Assembly: GCA_000697335.1 (NCBI GenBank)
Contig: JNEM01017064.1
Location: 1 to 18,303, forward strand
DNA: 18,303 nt
Origin: Conidiobolus incongruus B7586
Taxonomy: Eukaryota > Entomophthoromycota > Entomophthoromycetes > Entomophthorales > Conidiobolaceae
Reading direction: 5' to 3'
The notes under the pieces are model-generated. The model had not been told where the DNA came from and did not search any database. It saw nothing but the letters and a program-made list of their open reading frames with translations. The position numbers and the translations under genes are program-made. Shown piece by piece: positions 11,204-18,303 of this stretch. Within the stretch, counting starts at the first letter, position 1. Every line of letters starts with the position of its first letter.

Positions 11204-11763
11204 CTTAAATGCAATATTATTTAAATTAATTTATTTAAAGGTTCCAATCATTAATTTATTGGATTCATGATCTTAGAGCTTATGGGATATATAGAATGTC
11301 TGATTCACAGATTTGAATAATATTAAATAATCAACAATTATTATATCTAAATTAATATATAATTTAACCAATTACGAAGTATTAGCTTTATTTTATAAAT
11401 ACTACAACATTAAATTATATTGTTTGAAAGTAAAATTTTAAATTTAACCCTAATTTAGAAATCAAATATTTGTAAATATTCGTATAGATTTTTATGGTTT
11501 TGAATAATTTGTTTATATTATTAACCAATTATTTTTATTTATTTATGTTATTTTATTTTATACAACAATGTAATCATCATATTAATATAGATTTCTAATA
11601 ATTTTTTTTAATTATATAACGATAAATCCAAAATTATTCATTCATTATTTTATTTAACATTGTTTTTGATTATTATAAAATATTATAGATATATATATTG
11701 TATATAATATATAATTTTATAAATCATAAAAGAATAAAAATTTATTACATATAACAAATAAAT
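11204..11763. other. Intergenic between the Tim17-like and seven-helix genes
   Basis: The left part is the presumed promoter of the Tim17-like gene. On the minus strand it has a CTATATAT element about 85 nt upstream of the ATG and a CCAAT sequence nearby. The right part is the 3' region of the seven-helix gene. No coding sequence is visible. Confidence 0.5.
11741..11746 (-). terminator. Possible poly(A) signal of the seven-helix gene
   Basis: AATAAA on the minus strand lies about 18 nt beyond the stop codon at 11764. The position is plausible, but the motif is common by chance in this sequence. Confidence 0.35.
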
Positions 11764-13320
11764 TTAAAAGTGTATACCAGTACCTAAATGAGCATTTTTT
11801 CCCATACAACAATGACCATCAATGTTAGCTTCAGGTGTTTCAGGACCAGCAATTGAGGCGGACTGAGTATTGGAGGAATGTGGAGTGAATTGGTCAGCAT
11901 GGATATTGAAAGCATCAGTTCCTGTAATTTTATCAACTGAAAACGAATCATGAGTTGGCTGCATTGTAATATCATCTTGATGACTTTGATTAATTGAGTT
12001 TACAATATTTGAAGCAGTTTGGATGGATTGGAATTTGTTAACAGTTAGTAATGTGGTGACCATATAAAATATAAGGGAAATGTTGTTAAAGAGGGAAAAA
12101 GACACCCAATTATCATAAGATTTTACAAAAAATATAACCAGTAAAGTTGATACTAGTACTAGCATGAAAACAATACGAGTCATCAAAATATACATGGTTA
12201 GTCTTTGTCCATTGATTAACTTTGCAATGGTGAAAAAGAGAGGACAGAAGTGATGTGCTTTGGAAATAAACCATACTATGATAAACACTGGGATGCTCAC
12301 CAAGAACCCAAGTACAACGTATAGCCCAGTGCTATACCAAGATGAAATAGCACCAGATTGGTAACGATCTAAATATAACCAAGTGATCAACACCAACAAG
12401 CATATGGTTAAGAGGATAGATTCAATAATAATTGCAACCCGAAATAATTTGATTGGGATCAACTTCAATCTCAATACAATGGTTGTCCAGGAGAGAACTG
12501 CGAACAAGTTGCTGAACAGGCATGGAAGAAGTAAGAATAATTGATAAAACTGATATCTAATATCAGAAACATTGCACCAGCTGAAAATTAAATCTCCTCC
12601 TAATAGTAGCAATGCTGCAAATAATAAAGTAAGCTGAAGTTTTCCCTTCAACCTTGACCTTGAAGCAACACAGCCGAATGCAATAATGGATATGATGAAC
12701 AAAAGCAGCTTGACAGCTTGAAGTGCAGACTTCCATGACAGGACATTGAAAGACATCTGGTCCATGCTCCAAGGATTAGGTTCATTGTAAAGAGTAAACA
12801 CTGTATTGGGGTTACTGCTAACAAAATCTGCAAAGCTTATATCGTTCACGATTTGATAATTGATCGTGTCAGTAATGGAGGGAGCAAATGTATCTAATTC
12901 ACTTCCAGGAGCACCTAGAATCACGCGATCATATTCACGAGTAGGCCAAATCACACTGACGACATTGGGATATGAGTTTTGCTGCAATTTAGCGATCATA
13001 TCATTCAAATAGGCCAATGGTTTAAGCACTGAATTACACTCAACAGTCCTTAATATCATGATTGCTGTGCCATCAGCTTTGGTCCAGTTACCAAGTTTTG
13101 CGATTGAGCTTAAATCTGGCTGACACTGTTCATTGTGAATATTAGGAGTTACCACAATAAAGGAAAATGGACTGCGGTTAATGTTTGGATTCAGATGGTT
13201 ATGAGCAGCATTAAAAGAAGGAAAAGATGTAGTGTTGTGGATTAAAACAGAATTAATTGAGTTTAATAGCAATAAACTCAAATAGGCGAAAGCATACCCG
13301 TATTGAAAAGGTTCTCTCAT
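11764..13320 (-). CDS. Intronless seven-helix membrane protein with extracellular domain, receptor-like
   Basis: This is a single open frame of 518 aa; I do not recognise the family. Residues 8-26 form a signal peptide. The ectodomain (about 27-197) has two cysteines (C66, C95) that could pair and three N-glycosylation sites (N29, N48, N78). Its TAIMILRTVEC stretch is faintly reminiscent of protease-associated domains. Seven hydrophobic segments follow at about 199-219, 228-248, 257-283, 291-317, 328-353, 376-399 and 403-427. The tail (428-518) is polar, rich in Ser, Thr, Asn and His, with a Cys pair at 504-505 that could be lipidated. This layout fits a G-protein-coupled or GOST/Lung-7TM-like receptor, but DRY and NPxxY motifs are absent. 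The frame has no introns, while the intact neighbours have three to six, and its base composition is richer in G+C than the surroundings. The ATG at 13320 is the first in frame, with a stop 24 nt upstream. Confidence 0.85.
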   Translation of the reverse strand: MREPFQYGYAFAYLSLLLLNSINSVLIHNTTSFPSFNAAHNHLNPNINRSPFSFIVVTPNIHNEQCQPDLSSIAKLGNWTKADGTAIMILRTVECNSVLKPLAYLNDMIAKLQQNSYPNVVSVIWPTREYDRVILGAPGSELDTFAPSITDTINYQIVNDISFADFVSSNPNTVFTLYNEPNPWSMDQMSFNVLSWKSALQAVKLLLFIISIIAFGCVASRSRLKGKLQLTLLFAALLLLGGDLIFSWCNVSDIRYQFYQLFLLLPCLFSNLFAVLSWTTIVLRLKLIPIKLFRVAIIIESILLTICLLVLITWLYLDRYQSGAISSWYSTGLYVVLGFLVSIPVFIIVWFISKAHHFCPLFFTIAKLINGQRLTMYILMTRIVFMLVLVSTLLVIFFVKSYDNWVSFSLFNNISLIFYMVTTLLTVNKFQSIQTASNIVNSINQSHQDDITMQPTHDSFSVDKITGTDAFNIHADQFTPHSSNTQSASIAGPETPEANIDGHCCMGKNAHLGTGIHF

Positions 13321-13344
13321 GCCGATTGTTCTATGTAATATAAA

Positions 13345-13548
13345 TTAGTTGTCAAATGGAATAGTTGGATTGAATGCTATATCAACAGCAAAGAGTATCA
13401 ATACACAGTATACTTGGTATTGCACCAACTCAAATAGTAGGAATAATGGCCACAAATGATATTTATACTTGAGCTCAATATTAGGATAATAAATTGTATT
13501 TACACTTAACCAAATTTCAGGAGACAGAAAAAATCCAAATAAATCGGT
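13345..13548 (-). pseudogene. Coding-like 67-codon frame without Met, upstream of the seven-helix gene
   Basis: On the minus strand a stop-to-stop frame of 67 codons reads SPEIWLSVNTIYYPNIELK, then the hydrophobic HLWPLFLLFELVQY and VYCVLILFAVDIAF, and ends IPFDN. It has no ATG and ends 24 nt before the start of the seven-helix gene, in another frame. A stop-free run of this length is unlikely by chance in DNA so AT-rich, and the amino-acid mix with one or two membrane helices looks real. It may be the last exon of a small or decayed membrane-protein gene, or a remnant of an earlier copy of the neighbour. I do not recognise the family. It must also overlap the promoter or 5' UTR of the downstream gene. 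Confidence 0.4.
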
Positions 13549-14394
13549 TTAAGAAGAATAGAACAGATTTTAACATAGGAATATTTTCTCAAATTGGCTA
13601 AGTTTAAGTTACGTGGAACATGTTTTTTGTTTGTATTGGAGAATTGCTCTCCCCCTTAAACGTTTTCAAATTATGACCATTGATTACTAGTATTAATATT
13701 AGCGTATTTGTTCTATTGTTTATAACACATAAGGGATAAAAATTATTATTAAAAATACCAATATTATGACCCATTATACTAATAATAATATAAATTTAAC
13801 GAATAACATCAATATTTTGATTAACCTAATTGTTTCGAATTAATCATTTACACCATATAATATCATTAATGTAAGATTTAACTATAATTGACTTTTGATC
13901 AAACCATATTTTTACTAATATCAGACTAACCATTTCATAATAGTGATGTTTAACATAATTATATTGTTTCCATCACTAAGTTGACAGTGTATATATCCAA
14001 TATTTACTAATTCAATTATTTATTCAATTTAAATATCAAATCTGAATTTTAATTTTAATTGTTAATATAATTATTAAAGTGAAATTTTACAAATAAAATT
14101 CTCAAATTTGATTGATCTCTGAATATAATTAATAATATATAAATTTAAACTAAATATACTTTATAAATAAGGATAATATACTCGTAATTAGTAAAAATCA
14201 GGAGCTTTTTAAGATTATAATAGCTTCTCCATTTCTTAAATTCTTTTCGAGAATGTTTAATTAATATCCCTAATTTTTATATTCTTAAGATCAAAAAATA
14301 TGATCCTATCAATTAATTATATTGATTATTCCATGATATTTTTCTAAGATATGAACGAAGATTTCATTTAATAAATTTATTCTAAATTAACATA
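13549..14394. other. Intergenic, no gene seen
   Basis: The left 150 bases are richer in G+C than the rest and may contain more of the upstream remnant or regulatory sequence. The remainder is AT-rich with stops in all frames and no visible repeats. Confidence 0.5.
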
Positions 14395-14640
14395 TACATA
14401 TAATATGACAAAAATAGTCAATATATAAAGTCAACTGTATTGTGATAATCATTCCACTGAAGCCCCTTGAATTCAGACTATCAAAATATTTAAGTATCAT
14501 ATGAGAGGAAAATGTCTTCAAAGTATGAATACCTAATACAGAATTCTTCAAAGCTCATCTATGCTAATTATAAAAAATTGATCAATGTTATTCCCAATTT
14601 TGGCAGAAAATCCTTTTGAAAATTTTAATTACAATAAATT
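14395..14640 (-). pseudogene. Possible SDR relic without introns
   Basis: On the minus strand, one frame reads KLGITLIN, against LGKPTILIN in SDR copy B. After a frame change, the sequence reads SVLGIHTLKTFSSHMILKYF and then GMIITI, against VLGINLNAPMHFCRYILPVM and GHIVNI. The order is that of the SDR core: the strand leading to NNAG, then the Asn helix, then the strand before the catalytic Ser. Neither intron 4 nor intron 5 of the intact copies is present, so it may be a processed copy or a different SDR lineage. NNAG and the Asn itself are lost. The resemblance is real in pattern but weak in identity. Confidence 0.4.
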
Positions 14641-16080
14641 CTTTATTTTACATAAATCAATTCCAAATTAATATATATATTCATTATAGTGTACTATTAA
14701 TATTAAATTAATGAATTTATTTATATATATTACTCAAAAAAATAATAAACACTTGATTACATTGTTATTAATAAGGGTAAAAATTAATCATTTTATTGAA
14801 GCAAGTTCTAATTTTATTGTTAATTTGTCAACAAGATTTGTTTAATTATTACAGGCTTAATATTTTTTTGAAAATGATAACAACTATTTTTAAATTTTGA
14901 TATTAAATATCATTATATTCAAAAAATATACACTTGTAATTTTTCAATATAAATTTTTATATTAAGTATTTTAAATATTTAAGTCAACATAATTTTATCC
15001 TATATCAAGAGAAAAAATAATTTCTATTCAAGTTTTTCTTATGAATATTTTATATTCGAATTTTTACAAGGACGCAGTTGTTGCTGTATCATCATCCGCA
15101 ATGGCGTTAAAATTTAAATCTTTAACTTTTTAAATTTAATATATTCAAAATATAAATGTTTTAATGGTAAAATAAATCAGATGTTTTGATATCTATTTTT
15201 TTATCCTATAATTCTCATTCATTGTCTAACTTTAAATGTCAAATATTTAAATATTAATCCTCTAAAATAACCAAACACTATAAGATACAGCTAACACAAG
15301 TTTCATGATTCTATTGATTAATAAAAATCTATCGTTTAATACAGTCAAATAAACCAATGGCTTTTTACGTATATTCTTCCGAATTGTTTTTATTTTTTAA
15401 CCCACTTTAAACTAATGTAACAATATAAATTTCATTCCTTATTTAGCCCATTTCAAAAAACTTCAATTAAATTCAATAAATCCAAGGAATAAACATTTTA
15501 AATTAATTTAATATTAAAGATACAATCATCATATGATTTTGAAATACTATACTACCGATAATACTCAATCCACTAGAAACTATGTATCTTATTATTATAA
15601 TGATTATCTATTGGTTTGTTTTGAAAAGTGAAATATTATTAATTTGTTTAAACTAATATTTCCTTAGAAGATTATATTCAAATTACAATTGATCAATATT
15701 TTGCCATATTGTTATAAAATAACATATAATCACTGGAACACTTTTTACTATCATGTATTTTCAAAATATTTGAATTCAGCTTATTTATGATTTTAAATTG
15801 TATTATAAATTAAATAAATCAAATTAGTACTAGAAAAAATATCGATATCTAACCTTTGAATTTGAATTAAATTATACGAGTTATAACATTATTCAAAATA
15901 TTAATAAGCTAATTGAAAGATGATTTAAGTTTTAGGAATAAGTGTACCATATCTTGTCTATGAACTTGGATTTCTATTTTCAAAGATATATGTAAATTAT
16001 ATGTATTAATCCTGTTTAATATAAAATTTTTTCAACCTTTATTTGTTTATTTTAATATAATACTAAAATATACTTTGCTT
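14641..16080. other. Intergenic, AT-rich, one richer islet
   Basis: Apart from a short islet at about 15041-15133, this stretch shows nothing beyond AT-rich spacer. I found no homology to the SDR, HACL1 or membrane-protein genes. Confidence 0.5.
15041..15133 (+). other. Small 30-codon frame with an unusually G+C-rich core
   Basis: An ATG-to-stop frame of 30 aa contains DAVVAVSSSAMALKF. Bases 15070-15106 hold many G and C (including CG dinucleotides) in an otherwise barren AT spacer. It may be the end of an exon, a small peptide gene or a chance islet. There is no other support for translation. Confidence 0.2.
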
Positions 16081-17459
16081 ATTATTTTAGAATATTTTAG
16101 ATATAAAATACTCAAAAAATCATTTTTTGAAAAATAATATAAAAAGATAATATTTGATAATTTAATATAAACTCTTTATTATAATAATAAATTAATATTT
16201 TTAATTATTTTACAAACTGTTATTTTAGTTAATAAATATACTATATTATATTTTTTGATATATTAAATATTTATAATTTTCATAAAATTTTTTTTAATTG
16301 ATAATCATAGTATATAATAATTATAAATTATTAAATTATTATGAATTATATAATAATATAAGTTTAGAAAAAAAATAGCAAATTTTTTAAATTCAAATTT
16401 TTCAAATATTTTGCTAAATATAAAAAAATATAAAATATAAAATATATAGGAGAATTAATATTTTAAAAATACATATATAACTATTCTTTAATTCAAATAT
16501 TATTAATTTAAAATTTATGGGTATATTTAATTATATTTAAATTAAATAATGATTATACAAAGTTTTGAGTTTTAATATTTTTTTAACTCAATCATAAACT
16601 TTTTAAAATTATTTAAGATTTATAAAAAATATATAAAAAGTTTATAAAAATAATATTTTATCTAAATATACTATTTACCATTAAATTTATTGTTCTAAAG
16701 CTAAAAAGAAAATTAATTGAAATTTAATTAAACTTAAAAGATGGATTTTTATTATCATTTTCTATTGATTAATAAAATTAATAAATATATTAAAAAATAT
16801 CATTTTTATGTTAAAAAATTATCTAAGCAATTTGATATTATTTATATTTATATTATATATATATATATAATTTTAAACTTAGATTAATCAATAAATATAT
16901 AAAATAAATACTTTATAATTTAATATAAACTTAAATTAAAATAATTATAGCTAAGTAAATCTTATTAAGATATTATTATAAATTTAGGTTTTTTAAAATA
17001 TTATCATAATAAATTTAAATTTTTTAAAATTTTAAAAATAAATAAAATATTAAATTATATCAAAATAATTTTTTTATAAATATAGTTAAATAAATATTTT
17101 ATTAATAAAAAATATTAATTATTATAATAAAATTTAAAGATATATGGTTTTTTTACCTAATTTTTACTGATAAACCAATTAATAATAAGTTTTTCATTTT
17201 TTATATAAATTTTTAATTGTTATTTTTATTATAAATTAAGAATATCTATTATTTTATATAATAATAATAAATAATATAAAGTAAAATTTATAAAAACTTT
17301 TTAATTAAATAAAATTAATAGATTATAATATATAATATATTTATTAAAATATAATAAATATGATTATAAAAGCAAAAATTCCTATAAATAAATTAAAATT
17401 ATATATATATAATAATAAATTTTAATTATATTAAAAAACTATTGTTTAATATTAGAAGT
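16081..17459. other. AT desert, no gene
   Basis: The composition falls to the same extreme seen at 1-539, with only scattered G and C and stops in all frames. There are short imperfect direct repeats, for example two units of about 30 bases each ending in TTTTTTAAAA at about 16970-17030, and a perfect palindrome at 16112-16130. I see no genes. Confidence 0.65.
16112..16130. repeat. Perfect 19-base palindrome
   Basis: Nine bases (TCAAAAAAT) are followed by one C and the exact reverse complement. It could form a small hairpin, but its low complexity makes chance quite possible. Confidence 0.5.
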
Positions 17460-17897
17460 TTATAATGGAGAATAATCCTGTCAATTACTCAAAAAACTCT
17501 GATTACCACAGGATTTGAGAAGTCACATTAGAGATATCACATCCCATGAACTAGTTGATCCTATTACTTTCTGCCTGTAAGTCATTCATGTCCACAAAAA
17601 TCAACAATGGAACCTAATATAAAATTATCATAAGCAAACTAATAAACACATCTTCTATCTTTATTTTTCAAAAGTATACAATCTCTAAGTTTTTCTCATA
17701 ACCCTCAAAAAAATGTTGAGTAGTGACAAGTGTGAGATATTTATTTTATTCAAAGAACCTGATTTGTAGCAAGTCATTTTCACCTACTTTGGTGAACCCC
17801 AATAATTTCCCTTAATTACATGGTAATTTATTGTTTACCATTGGTGATTCCCCATTTAAGCTTGTAAAACCCATTGTTATCAGCGTTAACCCCTGAT
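17460..17897 (-). pseudogene. Unidentified gene debris in a richer island
   Basis: This block of about 440 bp has clearly more G and C than the deserts on both sides. On the minus strand it starts coding-like with SGVNADNNGFYKLKWGITNG. After a 28-base break that looks intron-like but is too short, it continues as GKLLGFTKVGENDLLQIRFF, then LTLVTTQHFFEGYEKNLEI, and further down DMNDLQAESNRIN and CDISNVTSQIL, with stops between. One frame carries most of this, which suggests a decayed gene cut off at both ends by AT-rich DNA. I do not recognise the protein. An inverted repeat lies at 17820-17841. Confidence 0.45.
17820..17841. repeat. Small inverted repeat
   Basis: ATGGTAA and TTACCAT are separated by eight bases and could form a 7-bp stem. 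It falls in the intron-like break of the gene debris, so it may have no function. Confidence 0.45.
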
Positions 17898-18180
17898 ATT
17901 TATAAAAAATATAATAAAATATTATTTATATTTAAAAAAATTAATTTACTTTATATAATTAATTTTTTTAACTTATATATTATTATTTTGTTCAATTTTA
18001 ATTTTAAAAAAATATTATTATTATAATATTTATAAATAAAAATATTATTTTAATAAATATATATTATATAGAGGAAAATTCTACATAAAATGAGTATAAT
18101 ATAGATTATAATAATATAATATAAAAGTATAAATAAAGTCTAATAAATTTTTAAATATAAGTTAATTATTAATATATTAA
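17898..18180. other. AT-rich stretch, no gene
   Basis: Extremely AT-rich sequence lies between the richer island and the right copy of the inverted repeat. Nothing coding is visible. Confidence 0.6.
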
Positions 18181-18303
18181 CAAAAATAAGTTATAAAATT
18201 AAAAATCTTTTTATTTTTATTATTATCTTAATTAATTTTTATTTAAATAAATTTATATTAAATTAAATAATTAATATATATTTTTTATTTATGATATAAT
18301 ATA
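18181..18303 (-). repeat. AT-rich inverted repeat, right copy (runs off the window)
   Basis: The reverse complement of this segment matches 390-512, with 56 of 59 bases identical in the core at 18181-18239. The match is still good at the last base of the window, so this copy continues beyond it. Confidence 0.7.

Noticed and set aside
11784-12833. Three short minus-strand frames overlapping the seven-helix gene
   Set aside because: They lie inside the 518-aa frame in other phases, with no independent evidence of coding.
16853-16870. TA-rich tracts as promoters, origins or tRNA genes
   Set aside because: AT runs are everywhere in this sequence. I found no cloverleaf with A and B boxes and no recognisable origin motif.
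390-18303. A single giant transposon with the inverted repeats as its ends
   Set aside because: The cargo is ordinary metabolic and membrane genes, no mobility gene is seen, and the right repeat clearly continues past the window.
1-18303. Mitochondrial or plastid origin because of the high AT content
   Set aside because: The genes have short spliceosomal GT...AG introns and encode typical nuclear proteins; no organelle genes or rRNA are present.

Overview
The window is nuclear-type eukaryotic DNA, very AT-rich, with short introns (47-68 bp, one of 106 bp) bounded by GT...AG. This fits an AT-rich, early-diverging fungus. The best clue is the gene at 10342-11203: its order of parts (a Tim17-like four-helix region, then a Trp-Ser-Pro / Ser-Asp-Glu-Glu-Tyr motif, then a coiled coil) is what I recall from a conserved but unnamed fungal family. 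An Entomophthoromycotina/Conidiobolus-like origin is only a guess; no species can be read from the sequence.

Layout. 1-539 is an AT desert holding one copy of an AT-rich repeat. 540-2248 (+) is a decayed 2-hydroxyacyl-CoA lyase (HACL1 family) gene that lacks its N-terminal third or so. 2432-3818 and 4361-5693 (both -) are two complete, tandem, seven-exon genes for membrane-anchored short-chain dehydrogenases (SDRs) of 333 and 338 aa. Their internal exon lengths and intron phases are identical, so they arose by duplication. 7125-8454 (-) is a third, dead copy. Two weaker relics of SDR type are proposed at about 9240-9420 and 14395-14640. 10342-11203 (-) is the four-exon gene for the 229-aa mitochondrial-type membrane protein. 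11764-13320 (-) is an intronless 518-aa protein with a signal peptide, an extracellular domain, seven membrane helices and a soluble tail; I do not recognise its family. Directly upstream lies a 67-codon reading frame without Met that looks like a coding remnant. From about 13.55 to 18.3 kb there is no intact gene: a relic-bearing spacer, a second AT desert (about 16080-17459), a richer 440-bp island with gene debris (about 17460-17897), and a last AT-rich stretch.

A repeat at 390-512 recurs in inverted orientation at 18181-18303 (56 of 59 bases identical in the core), so related AT-rich repeats flank the gene-bearing segment. The left copy ends about where the broken HACL1 copy begins.

How the genes may relate. 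HACL1 cleaves 2-hydroxyacyl-CoAs in peroxisomes, and membrane SDRs of this kind usually oxidise or reduce retinoid, steroid or fatty alcohol/ketone substrates. A lipid-metabolism neighbourhood is conceivable, but the HACL1 copy is dead and the pairing may be chance. The clearest story is birth and death of a tandem SDR family in an AT-rich, repeat-bounded region. I saw no CRISPR array, rRNA, convincing tRNA or recognisable transposon protein.
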